Origin: Planctomycetota bacterium
GTDB lineage: Bacteria > Planctomycetota > Planctomycetia > Planctomycetales > Planctomycetaceae
Assembly (NCBI GenBank): GCA_003388505.1
Contig: QQVO01000074.1
Coordinates: 1 to 63,278 of the forward strand
Direction of reading: 5' to 3'
DNA length: 63,278 nt
Shown: positions 36,730 to 47,001 of the stretch, piece by piece
Numbering within the stretch: position 1 is the first letter of the stretch
Layout: each line of letters opens with the position of its first letter
The notes under the pieces: model-generated
Database searches by the model: none
Seen by the model: the letters and a program-made list of their open reading frames with translations, nothing else
What the model was told of the DNA's origin: nothing
Program-made: the position numbers and the translations under genes

Positions 36730-39228
36730 GTGAATGCCATCAAGACTCATCTTCTGACTCGCGGCTTCGTAAGCGCGGCCGTTCTGCTCGCCTCCGCGTT
36801 GGCGCATGAGACCGCCGCGGCGGACCGTCCGGCATCGATCGATGTCGAACCGAAAACCGTCGAAGTCTTCGTGACCGGATCGACGCAACAGTTGCTCACC
36901 ACATGGCAACCGGGCGACGGCACCGTTGCGGACGTGACGCGGCGCGCACGCTACGAGAGTTCCGATTCCGACATCGCAACCGTGACGAAGACCGGCGTCA
37001 TTCGGGGTCATTCCAGCGGCAAGACGATGATCCGCGTCTCTGCAGAGGATCTCAGTCTCGACATTCCGGTCTTCGTGCGCCCCGCGGAAGAACTCCCGCG
37101 CGTCAGCTTCGCCAGCGATGTCGTCCCGATTCTGACCCGGCACGCCTGCAACAGCGGAGGCTGTCACGGAAAGTCGACCGGCCAGAACGGATTCAAACTG
37201 TCGCTGCTGGGCTTCGAGCCACACTTCGATCACGCGACACTGACGCGGGAAAGCCGCGGCCGACGTGTGGCCGTCAGTAACCCCGACGCCAGCCTGCTGC
37301 TGCTGAAAGCAACCGGCCGCGTTCCCCACGGTGGAGGGAAGCGGCTCGACGTGGATTCGGACGACTACCGCGTCCTGCACAACTGGATCAGCCATGGTGT
37401 ACACGGTCCACGGGAAAACGAGCCTCGCGTGGACCAACTTGTGGTCACGCCCGCGGATCGCGTGCTGAAGCCGGGAGCGTCTCAGCAGTTGCTGGTGACC
37501 GCGCATTTCTCAGATGGTTCCACCCGGGACGTCACGCGACGGGCGATCTATGAATCCAATGTTCCGGAACTGGCGGACACGGACGAGACCGGCCTGGTGT
37601 CGACCGAGTCTCAAGGAGGGCTGTTCTCGATCATGATCCGCTTTGGTGAGAAGATCACCACGTTTCGCGGCACGATTCCCTTCAGCGACGGCAGCGACAC
37701 TCCGGCAATCGCCGACAGCGAGACGCCGCCGTCTTCCGAATTCGATCAGCACCTCTTCGCCCAATGGACGCATCTCGGGGTCACTCCATCGGCCCCTGCC
37801 GACGACTACGAATTCATCCGTCGAGCAACAATTGACGTCTGCGGCACACTGCCGACGGCTGAAGAAATCGAATCTTTCGTCGCCGACGACCAACCCGACA
37901 AGCACGAACGACTCGTCGCGCAGTTGCTGGAACGACCCGAATACGCCAGCTACTTCGCGCTGCTCTGGGCCGATATCCTCCAGAACCGGGGCAGCGGTTA
38001 CTCCACCAGCAAACAGCGCCCGGGAACGACGCTGTTCACCGCGTGGATTCGTGACTCGTTTGCTCAAAACAAGCCGTACGACCAGTTCGTTTCCGAGATC
38101 CTCGCAGCGACTGGCAGCCAGCAGGACAATCCGCCCACGATCTGGTACCGCTCCGTGCGGACCACACCCGATTATGTCGAGTCTGTCGCACAGGCGTTTC
38201 TCGGCGTCCGCATCCAATGCGCCCAATGCCATCATCACCCCGCAGAACGTTGGAGTCAGGCTGACTACTACGGACTGGCCGCAGTCTTCGCACGAGTCGG
38301 GCGCAAGGGGGGATTTGCTGACGCGGAAGTCCCCACGAACGAAGTCATCTTCCTGAAACGAGAAGGTCGGGTTGTTCATCCGCGTACGGGGGAAGAGATC
38401 GCCCCGCGGGCATTGGGCGGACCGGCATTCGACGAGTCTCCCTTCAGCGACCCCCGCCGCGAACTCACGGACTGGATGACGGCGGCGGACAACCCGTTCT
38501 TCGCGCGCACGATGGTCAATCGCATGTGGGGGCATTTCCTGGGGCGGGGCATCATCCACCCCATCGATGACGCCCGCAGCACCAATCCGCCCAGTAACCC
38601 GGAACTCCTGGATGCACTGGCGCGGGACTTCATCGACAGCGGATTCGATATCAAACACCTCATTCGCAGCATCACCGGAACGCGCGCCTACAGACTGAGT
38701 TCAACGCCCAACGAGAACAACGCGAACGACATGCAGAGCTATTCGCGCTTCTACCCGCGGCGGCTCCCGGCCGAGGTGCTGCTGGACGGCATTAGCCAGG
38801 TGTTGGAAGTGCCCACCAACTTTCCGGGCGGGCCGGGGGTGTTTCCCGAGGGAACGCGCGCCATCGAACTGCCGGACGAAAACGTGCCGGTCAACTTCCT
38901 GCAGGTCTTCGGCCGTTCGGCGCGGACGACGGCATGCGAATGCGAGCGCTCCGTCGAACCGGCCCTGGCTCAGGCCCTGGAACTCGTCAACTCGACTGTA
39001 ATCCAGCGCAAGCTCAGCAACAGCCCGTTCATTGAGAGGCTTGCGGCAGCGGAGTCGGAGGAGGCCGGCGCCGATGAGATCTTCCTGCGAGTCTACGGAC
39101 GACTGCCCCGCCCAGAGGAGAAACAGGTCGCGGTCGACTTCGTGAGTTCCGCGTCGGACAAAAACGACGCGTACCGCTCGCTGATCTGGGCGCTGCTGGC
39201 TACCAATGAGTTCCTCTTCAATCACTGA
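36730..39228 (+). CDS. DUF1549/DUF1553 cytochrome-c-like secreted protein
   Basis: An 832 aa protein; GTG 36730 gives a signal peptide (G-F-V-S-A-A-V-L-L-A-S-A-L-A). A BIG2-like domain (V-F-V-T-G-S-T-Q-Q-L) precedes a cytochrome-c-like region with C-N-S-G-G-C-H, a second BIG2-like unit, DUF1549 (Q-C-A-Q-C-H-H-H-P) and DUF1553 (R-T-M-V-N-R-M-W-G-H-F-L-G-R-G). Both Cys-x-x-(x)-Cys-His motifs could bind c-type heme. Together with the DUF1501 partner this is the best-known secreted gene pair of planctomycetes, thought to act in redox or polysaccharide processing; no reaction is established. Confidence 0.95.
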   Translation: MNAIKTHLLTRGFVSAAVLLASALAHETAAADRPASIDVEPKTVEVFVTGSTQQLLTTWQPGDGTVADVTRRARYESSDSDIATVTKTGVIRGHSSGKTMIRVSAEDLSLDIPVFVRPAEELPRVSFASDVVPILTRHACNSGGCHGKSTGQNGFKLSLLGFEPHFDHATLTRESRGRRVAVSNPDASLLLLKATGRVPHGGGKRLDVDSDDYRVLHNWISHGVHGPRENEPRVDQLVVTPADRVLKPGASQQLLVTAHFSDGSTRDVTRRAIYESNVPELADTDETGLVSTESQGGLFSIMIRFGEKITTFRGTIPFSDGSDTPAIADSETPPSSEFDQHLFAQWTHLGVTPSAPADDYEFIRRATIDVCGTLPTAEEIESFVADDQPDKHERLVAQLLERPEYASYFALLWADILQNRGSGYSTSKQRPGTTLFTAWIRDSFAQNKPYDQFVSEILAATGSQQDNPPTIWYRSVRTTPDYVESVAQAFLGVRIQCAQCHHHPAERWSQADYYGLAAVFARVGRKGGFADAEVPTNEVIFLKREGRVVHPRTGEEIAPRALGGPAFDESPFSDPRRELTDWMTAADNPFFARTMVNRMWGHFLGRGIIHPIDDARSTNPPSNPELLDALARDFIDSGFDIKHLIRSITGTRAYRLSSTPNENNANDMQSYSRFYPRRLPAEVLLDGISQVLEVPTNFPGGPGVFPEGTRAIELPDENVPVNFLQVFGRSARTTACECERSVEPALAQALELVNSTVIQRKLSNSPFIERLAAAESEEAGADEIFLRVYGRLPRPEEKQVAVDFVSSASDKNDAYRSLIWALLATNEFLFNH

Positions 39229-39247
39229 CCAAAGATCGATCCACAAG

Positions 39248-40573
39248 ATGCGGGACATCAAGGAACATCGCGATCGCAACACGGCAGGCATCAGCCGGAG
39301 GCGAATGCTGCAGATCGGCGCGCCGGCTCTCGGACTCAGTCTGGCCGACATTCTGCAAGCCCGCGCCACGTCGTCACGATCTGATGGCGCACGCAAGGGA
39401 AAGTCACTGATCGTGTTCTGGACGCACGGTGGTCTCAGCCAGCAGGACACATGGGACATGAAGCCCAATGCGCCGGCCGAATATCGCGGTATGTATCAGC
39501 CGGTTGCGACCAGTGTCCCGGGAATTGATATTACTGAGCGATTTCCGCACCAGTCCCGCGTGATGGAACACGTCTCGCTTGTGCGATCGGTGCATCATGA
39601 GAACGGGATCCACGCACCCTCGGCGCACTGGATGCAAACCGGCTATTTCGGCCCCACACTGGCGCGGAATGCCGCGCAGAGGCCATCATTCGGGTCGGTC
39701 ATCTCGCGCGCGATCGGTGCGGGCGCCCCTCAGATGCCGGCTTACGTCACCATTCCCAAGTCGGAAGCGTTCGGATACCAGGGGGCCGTCTATCTGGGCA
39801 AAGCGTTCAATCCGTTTGAGGTCGGCGCGGACCCGAACAGCGAAGGGTTCAAGGTACCGAATCTGGCGTTACCGGACGGGCTGGCGCCGGAGAGCGTCGA
39901 AGACCGGCGGGCGCTGCTGAAGACCTTCGACACACTGCGCCGAGACATCGACAACAGCGGCGTGCTCGAAGGCCTCGACGCCTTCAAGGCCCAGGCACTC
40001 GAAATGGTCACCGGCGATCACGTGCGGCAGGCGTTCAACATCAGCCAGGAGGACGACGCGCTGCGCGACAGGTACGGCCGCCACCAGTTCGGTCAGAGCG
40101 CACTCCTCGCCCGAAGACTGGTCGAAGCAGGCAGCACCTGTGTCACCGTGAACACCGGCTACTGGGATCACCACAACGAGATTGAGCAGGGGCTGGAGTC
40201 ACTGCTGCCGCCCCTCGATCAGGCCATCGCTGCTCTGATCGAAGACCTCAAGGACCGCGGATTGTTGGATGATGTCCTGATCTATTGTGCTGGAGAGTTC
40301 GGGAGGACGCCGCTCATCAACGGGCACGCCGGACGCGATCACTGGTCGAACTGCTTCACCGTCATGTTCGCCGGAGGCGGTCTTCGCGGAGGACAAATCG
40401 TCGGCGCCAGCGAGAAGTGGGGCGGAGGCGTCCGGGAGCGGCTGGTCACACCGCTCGATCTGCTCGCCACAGTTTACGAGACGCTTGGAATCTCCCTCGA
40501 CACACACTTCGAGGACGGCAGCGGGCGGCCCGTCAGCATTGTCGACACCGGCCGCCCCATCGCGGGGTTATGA
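39248..40573 (+). CDS. DUF1501 family protein with Tat-like signal
   Basis: A 441 aa sulfatase-fold-like protein. I prefer ATG 39248 over an upstream ATG overlapping the previous gene. I-S-R-R-R-M-L-Q-I-G-A-P-A-L-G-L is a twin-arginine signal. Family motifs: F-W-T-H-G-G-L-S-Q-Q-D-T-W-D, H-H-E-N-G-I-H-A-P-S-A-H, N-T-G-Y-W-D-H-H, A-G-E-F-G-R-T-P, and G-R-D-H-W. The His/Asp/Glu pattern resembles the alkaline-phosphatase superfamily, suggesting metal-dependent hydrolysis. It is the third gene of the cluster, 19 bases after the DUF1549/1553 gene. Confidence 0.95.
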   Translation: MRDIKEHRDRNTAGISRRRMLQIGAPALGLSLADILQARATSSRSDGARKGKSLIVFWTHGGLSQQDTWDMKPNAPAEYRGMYQPVATSVPGIDITERFPHQSRVMEHVSLVRSVHHENGIHAPSAHWMQTGYFGPTLARNAAQRPSFGSVISRAIGAGAPQMPAYVTIPKSEAFGYQGAVYLGKAFNPFEVGADPNSEGFKVPNLALPDGLAPESVEDRRALLKTFDTLRRDIDNSGVLEGLDAFKAQALEMVTGDHVRQAFNISQEDDALRDRYGRHQFGQSALLARRLVEAGSTCVTVNTGYWDHHNEIEQGLESLLPPLDQAIAALIEDLKDRGLLDDVLIYCAGEFGRTPLINGHAGRDHWSNCFTVMFAGGGLRGGQIVGASEKWGGGVRERLVTPLDLLATVYETLGISLDTHFEDGSGRPVSIVDTGRPIAGL

Positions 40574-40827
40574 CCGACCGGTGTATCGATCGTAGACGGC
40601 GGCGTGAAAATGGACGGCCGGCGGGCAAATTTCGGAGCGCGATTGTCGTGGAATGACGAACGCGCTGTGAACGTTTTCCAGTGGACGTGGCTGCCGGCCA
40701 GCATGACGTCCACGAGACACGAGAACAGGCGGGCCTCACCCTCGGGAATGTTGCCGACCCGACAAACAGTATGGAGGTCTGACGTGCGTTGAATTACTGC
40801 AGGATCGCTGGCACGAAATCACGGCCG

Positions 40828-42525
40828 TCATTTCTCTGCACTGTGAACGACGATCTCCAGTTCTTCCATGTAGGCGGCCGAGTCGTGCTCGACGGTGGAA
40901 TCCAGCACCAGTCCCAACACGTTGTCACCCTGAAACGGCGGGCAGTCAGCCAGCAAGATTTCGAATCGCTGTCCCGGCAAGCCGCCGCGACGCTGTCCCG
41001 CCGGAAACCGCTTGATCGCGGCACGCTCTACTTGCTGACCATTGATGTCCACGGTCAGCTCATCTGCCTCGTCCAAGTGATAGACCCAGAAGGTGAGCAG
41101 CCCTGTCAACTGCTCGCCATTTCGCCCATCCGCCATGCGGAACGGAAACACCTGCCGGACCTTGGCGCTGTCCTCGTCAAACCTCAGGACGGGGCTGTTG
41201 ACGTGTCCCAGGGGACTCCGGCCCTCGTCGTACCAGGGATAGTTGCGGAGCGGCGGCTGGCGGCTGGACATGCCCTTGCCCATCGGCAGATAGCGATAGG
41301 TGCGCGGCCCCGCGAACGCACTCTCGTTCGACCGGACGGCCTGCGTCCAACGCGCGATGCGCTCCTGCTGCTCAGGTGCTGCCGTCACTTCGCCGCCGAA
41401 GTGAATCCCCACGTTCCAGAACGAAATGCTGTCGGCGCCCCAGGTGTAGTAGTTCGCAGCGGCTCCCCGCGCCTCCGATTCCGTAATCAGCATGCCCATG
41501 TAGCTGTCCGTCTGATGTTTGGCCGACATGGCGATCGGGCGATCCAGGATGCTGGGAGGACCGCTGTAGATGGAACCGATCATGTTTCCCATCACCACGA
41601 TCGTGTCGACGCCAGCCGGTTTGGAGAACTGAGTGAATTCGTCCACGGGAAGCTGCGGATCGGTATTGTTCCAAGTGGAGACGACGATGTAGTCGATCCA
41701 TCCCTCTCGCACCCAGGTTTCCACGTCGAGGCCCGCCAGCCAGCAGGCATCGATCGACTCCGGAACCCGCACACCCAGAGTCAGCCGTCCGCGTTCCCGT
41801 CGCTCTGCAGCCGCACTGAGCATGTCGCGAATCCGGCCGACATATTCGGTCATCACCGGCGCCTTTTCACGACCTTGGTCCCTGGGGAAGTGCTTCGCCC
41901 AACGCACGAAGTTCAGCTCCAGACCATCGACGTCATAGTCGGTGGCGATTTCCCGCATGATGGCCAGGCGGTGGTCGCGGACTTCGTCGTGCGAGTAGTC
42001 GAGGGCCGTTTCATTGGTGCGGCCGTCCGGCTGTCTGATAACGAATTGCGGGTTGTCGATGGCGAATTGCGGGCACAGCGGGTTGCCGGGATCGAGGCTA
42101 CGGTGATGGGTATCGCTCATGCGGATCGCTGCGAGGACTTCTTTGCCCCGCGCGTGCATGTGTTGTGTGACGATGTTCAGAGCGTCAGTCCCTTCCGCAC
42201 GCAGACCTCGGATACCGGGTGCCCAGCCACCAGAATACTCCGGCCCAAAGCGGTCACCGCATGTTTCGCCCGCCTGCGAATCGTACGTGCAGATGTCGGG
42301 CGTCGCGGCCAAAAACACGAACGTGGAGAATGGGACAGCTTCGATCTCACGGTCGAGCCAGGACCGGACGAATTGCGAGGTCCCCTGAAGAGGCGACTCG
42401 GACAATACTTGAGCGTCGTCGTTGAAGACGATTCGCGCCGGATGGTCTTGGGCATCCGCTCGATTGAGAGCAGCGATGACGATCGCAAGTACCCAGAGCC
42501 GTGTTGGGAGACAATGGTCGCTCAT
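40828..42525 (-). CDS. Glycosyl-hydrolase-like 10 (GHL10/DUF187-type) secreted protein
   Basis: A 565 aa protein from ATG 42525 with a signal peptide (L-W-V-L-A-I-V-I-A-A-L-N-R-A-D-A). The catalytic-like TIM barrel shows G-K-E-V-L-A-A-I-R-M-S-D-T-H-H, Y-D-V-D-G-L-E-L-N-F-V-R-W, L-T-L-G-V-R-V-P-E-S, and D-Y-I-V-V-S-T-W-N-N. G-L-E-L-N-F has the acidic residue on strand 4 expected of clan GH-A. A beta domain follows. The substrate is unknown, probably a polysaccharide. It converges with the DUF1501 gene; the 254 bases between hold nothing else. Confidence 0.75.
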   Translation of the reverse strand: MSDHCLPTRLWVLAIVIAALNRADAQDHPARIVFNDDAQVLSESPLQGTSQFVRSWLDREIEAVPFSTFVFLAATPDICTYDSQAGETCGDRFGPEYSGGWAPGIRGLRAEGTDALNIVTQHMHARGKEVLAAIRMSDTHHRSLDPGNPLCPQFAIDNPQFVIRQPDGRTNETALDYSHDEVRDHRLAIMREIATDYDVDGLELNFVRWAKHFPRDQGREKAPVMTEYVGRIRDMLSAAAERRERGRLTLGVRVPESIDACWLAGLDVETWVREGWIDYIVVSTWNNTDPQLPVDEFTQFSKPAGVDTIVVMGNMIGSIYSGPPSILDRPIAMSAKHQTDSYMGMLITESEARGAAANYYTWGADSISFWNVGIHFGGEVTAAPEQQERIARWTQAVRSNESAFAGPRTYRYLPMGKGMSSRQPPLRNYPWYDEGRSPLGHVNSPVLRFDEDSAKVRQVFPFRMADGRNGEQLTGLLTFWVYHLDEADELTVDINGQQVERAAIKRFPAGQRRGGLPGQRFEILLADCPPFQGDNVLGLVLDSTVEHDSAAYMEELEIVVHSAEK

Positions 42526-42630
42526 GGCATGGAGTCCTCGGTGCCCAAATCCAAACAATGATCAACTGAGTTGACGCAGTGGTTGTTCGCCGGAAGGCAC
42601 TGATGACCATCGTGCGAAACGCTCTCGGCG

Positions 42631-42894
42631 TCAAGGTTGCGCGCGCAACCTCACACCGGCCGGTGGGGCAGTATGCGATTGCGTCGAATACCGGACCAGC
42701 CGCAGTGCGGGCAGCGATTTCGGGCAGGCCGGACAACGATCGTCCGTGATGACATCGCCACAAGGGGCGACAATGCGCAGATGGAGTCCGTGCTGCGATG
42801 CTCGCTCAGCAAAGGCGTCGAGGAGAGCCTCGATTCGCACCAGACGCTGCTGGAGGGTCCGCTCGACCTGGATGATTTCAGAGGATTGGGGCAT
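42631..42894 (-). CDS. Possible small protein with Cys motif
   Basis: An 87 aa frame in an otherwise empty 660-base region. The first 40 residues form an amphipathic helix (R-T-L-Q-Q-R-L-V-R-I-E-A-L-L-D-A-F) and are followed by C-G-D-V-I-T-D-D-R-C-P-A-C, which could be a zinc ribbon. There is no clear ribosome binding site. Evidence is weak; it may not be a gene. Confidence 0.3.
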   Translation of the reverse strand: MPQSSEIIQVERTLQQRLVRIEALLDAFAERASQHGLHLRIVAPCGDVITDDRCPACPKSLPALRLVRYSTQSHTAPPAGVRLRAQP

Positions 42895-43185
42895 CTCTCG
42901 GCCAACGTGAATTCGTCACGTTTTCAACGATAGAGGGCGGACAGCAAGGGTGTCGAGGGCTCTTTCCCGGGCACGTAGGGGGTCGCGGGTCCTTCCGAGG
43001 GGGGGTAGGTCTGGGCGACACCAGGGCGGAAGGCATCCGCTGGGGTAAGTGACTTTCTTTCGCGCACAAACTCAAATAGCGCGTAGACCCCAGATAAGGA
43101 GGAAAACGTCGCATCACCATTGGTCCAATCGGTTGCGACCGAATCTGGCCCGCCGGTTCGGTGGGGAGAATTGCGTCAGTAGTGT

Positions 43186-43968
43186 CTAACAGACGCCGAT
43201 TATCCAACCTTCAATTTCCGCCTGTGTCCGTTCCGCGTCCACGAGCGGCGGGTCGGAATACCGTTCCAGGACTCCCCGTACGTCCGTCTCTGCCAGCCAG
43301 CGGGCGGTCGCGTAGGCGTCCTGCTGATCGGGCGACCGATCGGCCTTCTCGTACCTGTTCCGGAAGATGGACGGATACGATTCGACAACAACCGACTGGC
43401 CTGGCGTGACTTTCCAGCCATCGAATGGCCAGAAGTGAAGTCTGTCGCCGACTGCCTCCCGCATTCCGCGGAGCCAAGGAATCCCCGCGTGTGTTGACTT
43501 GGCGACCTGGCCTTGAACGTCGAAGTGAAACACGCTTTTGGCCGAGGACGTCCACTTCTCGGTCAGCCGGAATTCGTTTCGCAAACCCGCCCGGTCCGGC
43601 GGACAATCCTCTGCATTACGGATGAAGTCGACGCAAGTGTGGTCCTGGTCTGTTGGCCAGTGCTCGCAGAAATCGTCGAGAAAGTCATCCCACGTCTTCA
43701 GGTTGTAGCGTTCGAAGTATGTGATCGGAAACGAGAATGCATGGTCGATGCCGACAATGAATGTGGAATCCTTCGCGGCTTGCTCGATGAGCCACTCGGC
43801 GATCTCCTTCCTGCACCAGTTCTTGAACGACTTCTTTGTTGAGGCAGGGGACTCGATGCAGCGAGGTTCTTCGTCGCCGAACGCGGCATAGACCTGAAGG
43901 GCGGGAGTTCGTGAGGTCGGCATCTTCCGTCCGGAGTAGTCGATGCCGATGTAGAAGTCGAACGCCAT
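43186..43968 (-). CDS. DUF429-like RNase H-fold protein
   Basis: A 260 aa protein from ATG 43968. The pattern Y-I-G-I-D-Y-S-G near the start, I-V-G-I-D-H-A-F-S-F-P, V-V-V-E-S-Y-P-S-I-F-R, and S-P-D-Q-Q-D-A-Y-A-T-A-R-W-L fits DUF429-type predicted RNase H-like nucleases, with Asp/Glu residues in the expected positions. It is 81 bases downstream of the helicase gene on the same strand, so it may be the last gene of the defence operon. That link is suggestive only. Confidence 0.6.
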   Translation of the reverse strand: MAFDFYIGIDYSGRKMPTSRTPALQVYAAFGDEEPRCIESPASTKKSFKNWCRKEIAEWLIEQAAKDSTFIVGIDHAFSFPITYFERYNLKTWDDFLDDFCEHWPTDQDHTCVDFIRNAEDCPPDRAGLRNEFRLTEKWTSSAKSVFHFDVQGQVAKSTHAGIPWLRGMREAVGDRLHFWPFDGWKVTPGQSVVVESYPSIFRNRYEKADRSPDQQDAYATARWLAETDVRGVLERYSDPPLVDAERTQAEIEGWIIGVC

Positions 43969-44049
43969 GGTCGAGAAGCTGAGGCCTGTTCGGAGTCGTC
44001 GTTGCGATCTTCGTTGAAATCCCACATCCGAGCAAACCGGCGGGAGAAT

Positions 44050-47001
44050 CTATGCCTGCCATCTTGCCAGGTTGAACGTTAACTGGCTGGCAAGATTCTC
44101 GGGCAGCGGAACTCTCGAGGCCAGTTCTTCACTGGCACCTTCGTCGAACTCGAACTTCTGTCCCATGACAACCTGAAACCACCGCTCGCGGTCACGGACG
44201 ACCCGGAACATCTTCTCGTCAGCGCTGCCCGCAATGAACGGCTGGTAGACGCGAATCGGCATGTGGCAGGCTTCTGCCTTGCAACGGATGCGGTCGACGC
44301 GGCCGGTCTGCTGTTCGAGCGTACTCGGATTCCAGTAGCCATCGTGGTGAATGACATGGCGGCAGAACCGATGCAGATCGATTCCTTCCCCCATGACTCC
44401 GCTGCTGACCAGGATTTCGGGAAAGAGTGGGCTGTTGAACGCCAAAGCCAGTCGTTCGCGGGTCTCTTGTCGGGTTTCACCGTGGACGTTGCGGACGAGA
44501 GGAACGACGCGATAGCTGCCATCGTCCTCGGGGCGCTCGGTCACGGTTTCGTCTGAATCCTGTTCCTCCGGACGTCGGGGTTGTGAATAGACCGACACAG
44601 CGTCAAGGCACTCTTTGAGCGGATTCTCTGCCTCGTCGTCCTCCTCACCGGGTGACAGGTCGACGCGGGTTTCACTCCGCTCGGCGAGTTCGATTGCGAA
44701 GTCAAGAAACTGCCGAACTCGCTGCAGGTAGGTCTGATCGGACTGATCGGTCTGCTCGAGGATGCCGCGGCGAAGCGCCTGCAGCCCCGGTTCGAGGACT
44801 TCCCGTCGTCCTTCACGGGGTTCGAACGCATTCTGGACGGCCGGATCATCGAGAGGGAGGTAGCGGGCGAGGAAGGACGGAGCCCGAAAGTAGGCGGCGA
44901 GCACCTCAATCAATTGCGTCTGAAACGGTAGAAGTATCTTGTATTCCGCATCTGCGAACGGCTCGGACAGGATCGATCTGACCTCGCGGTAGAATGGGCG
45001 GCCTTCTTCGGAGAATCGACGGGCGATCCGCGCCAGAAATTCCTGCGTTTGTTCGGGATCGTCACGATGGGGCGCACCGAGTTTATCGCCGGCAATCTGC
45101 AATGTTCGCGCGTTGATTTCCTCCTTGATGTGGTCGTAGAGCGCGCGGCATGTCTCACGGTAGAAACAGAAGACGAGCACCTTCTCACCGCCTTCCCAGA
45201 GATCGACCACGCGCCGCACGGTCGCCCCGACCTTCGGGTGCTGCAGGCGCTCTTCGCGTGCCGCATCGCGCGATGGAATGATTTCGGCGATCCGCTCTTC
45301 GTACCAGGCCGTCGGCACGATCGTAGAAACGTCGCTGTCATCGTCAGGCGATTCGTCAAGCGGAGTTCCGTCATCGTTCATATCGCGGGCTTCACCGCGG
45401 GCTGTCCGCGTGTGGTGAAAGGCCTCATACGAGGACGCCAGCCCTTCCGCGAAAAAGGCCCGCGCCCCGGAAACTTCGGCCAGTTCTCCCTGTGCGCGAG
45501 CCGTCAGCAGAAACGGAAGAGCGGCGTCAGTGGTAACCGGCAAGCCGTGTTCGGCGCCGTTGGCCGTGTCATCAGGTTCCACAATGGCCCGTCCGTAGAC
45601 GCCGGTGCGGCGCAGTCTGGAGGGTTGTCCGGCCGGCGCTGGCAGATGACGAGGACGGTTGTGGCGGATCACCCAGTGGCGCAGCAGGCGTTGGGCGGAA
45701 TCTCTCGTCTGATGGCAATCATTGACGTTCTGGAGGAGGCGTTGTTGCCATTCATTTTCCGGAGATGCCTCAAGCTGCCGCCACCAGTCTTCAGGAGTCT
45801 TCTCGCCAAGATCTTCAGATCGAATGCCGCCCCACAGGCGGTCGAGACGCCGGCCGGCCAGTCGATTTGCGTCAAGTGCCTGGTTGAGCTCTTCGATCTC
45901 GGCAACTGTCTCCTCGCGCGACCTGGTCGGTGCCAGCGGCCCGGTCCACCTGATCGCGTCAAAACTGCGGATGACGCGAATCAGTTCCTGATGCCCGAGC
46001 TGAAAGGGAGTGGCCGTCAGGAACAGCATCCTGTGAAACTTGTCGTTCAGGAGCGTGACGTCGTTTTCTGACGACTGCCGGAACAGGCGCGCCAGTCGGG
46101 TGTGATCGTTCTTGGCGTGATGTGCCTCATCGAGAATCAGGAGAGGCGATGACCACTTCGCACACCGCAGCCATTGCTCGTAGATCTGCTCGCAGGCCTG
46201 GTTGAATTCTGCACGAAGTCGTTTGATTCGGGCGCCGATGTTCTGCGAAGTTTTCTGTGGCAGCTTCTTGCGAATAATCTTGACGAGCTGATCCCACTGC
46301 ACGTCGTCCCGAAATCGCGACAGGAGTTCCGGAACCGGGTCGTCGGCATCTTCGTCGAGCAGGCCTTCGTGGATCAGAATTCGTTTCCAGTCCTCCACGT
46401 TTCGATTGAGCAGCTTGCGGACCACCTCTTTCGGAAGCTTTGTGGTCTGGCGGATCAGGTGGGGCGTCCAGCGGTAGAGTCTGCGCTTCTGCAGAGTCGT
46501 GAGCCTTGTTTTCTGACGTGCCAGCCGGATCATGGCGAGCCGGATCCAGGGATCGCTGAGCCCGCGCGAGAAACAGCCGGTAGTCAGGAAGACCAGGTGA
46601 CTCCGCTGGCGCGGCGGGTCGTCGAGCAGCTTGAAAAACTCGGTCGGGGTGTGGGCATCGGCAGCCCGGACCCGGTTCAGATTTCCGGCAAGTACGCAGT
46701 GTCGTTTGAACTGCTCCCACTCTCTTTGCCATTTGCGGTGCAGGCGTCCCGGGACCATCACCACGACCGGGCCCTGCTTGCCCTTCGTGGTGAGAATGAC
46801 TGATGCGGCGACCGCGAGAGCCACATACGTCTTCCCCATGCCGACCTCGTCACTGAGCAGAATTCCGGGCCGCTCCCGGAAACTCTGCAGAACATGCTCG
46901 GCAGTCAGCGTCTGCCGGGCCGCATCGTCGGCCTGGATCCGCGGCCGGTCAGCGCCCGCGAGGCAAATGGCGGAGGTTGCGAAGGGCCAGTCAGCCGGCA
47001 T
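44050..47001 (-). CDS. SNF2/RapA-like superfamily 2 helicase of a defence operon
   Basis: A 983 aa ATPase. Motif I D-E-V-G-M-G-K-T (residues 51-58), motif II D-E-A-H-H (291-295), motif III F-L-T-A-T-P-F-Q-L. The C-terminal RecA domain has K-V-L-V-F-C-F-Y-R-E, G-V-M-G-E-G-I-D-L-H, and Q-Q-T-G-R-V-D-R-I (motifs V and VI). About 200 residues separate motifs I and II, much longer than usual. It overlaps the PLD gene by 11 bases. Helicases of this class are DNA translocases in DISARM (DrmD) and other defence systems. I infer it moves on invader DNA and works with the PLD nuclease. Confidence 0.85.
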   Translation of the reverse strand: MPADWPFATSAICLAGADRPRIQADDAARQTLTAEHVLQSFRERPGILLSDEVGMGKTYVALAVAASVILTTKGKQGPVVVMVPGRLHRKWQREWEQFKRHCVLAGNLNRVRAADAHTPTEFFKLLDDPPRQRSHLVFLTTGCFSRGLSDPWIRLAMIRLARQKTRLTTLQKRRLYRWTPHLIRQTTKLPKEVVRKLLNRNVEDWKRILIHEGLLDEDADDPVPELLSRFRDDVQWDQLVKIIRKKLPQKTSQNIGARIKRLRAEFNQACEQIYEQWLRCAKWSSPLLILDEAHHAKNDHTRLARLFRQSSENDVTLLNDKFHRMLFLTATPFQLGHQELIRVIRSFDAIRWTGPLAPTRSREETVAEIEELNQALDANRLAGRRLDRLWGGIRSEDLGEKTPEDWWRQLEASPENEWQQRLLQNVNDCHQTRDSAQRLLRHWVIRHNRPRHLPAPAGQPSRLRRTGVYGRAIVEPDDTANGAEHGLPVTTDAALPFLLTARAQGELAEVSGARAFFAEGLASSYEAFHHTRTARGEARDMNDDGTPLDESPDDDSDVSTIVPTAWYEERIAEIIPSRDAAREERLQHPKVGATVRRVVDLWEGGEKVLVFCFYRETCRALYDHIKEEINARTLQIAGDKLGAPHRDDPEQTQEFLARIARRFSEEGRPFYREVRSILSEPFADAEYKILLPFQTQLIEVLAAYFRAPSFLARYLPLDDPAVQNAFEPREGRREVLEPGLQALRRGILEQTDQSDQTYLQRVRQFLDFAIELAERSETRVDLSPGEEDDEAENPLKECLDAVSVYSQPRRPEEQDSDETVTERPEDDGSYRVVPLVRNVHGETRQETRERLALAFNSPLFPEILVSSGVMGEGIDLHRFCRHVIHHDGYWNPSTLEQQTGRVDRIRCKAEACHMPIRVYQPFIAGSADEKMFRVVRDRERWFQVVMGQKFEFDEGASEELASRVPLPENLASQLTFNLARWQA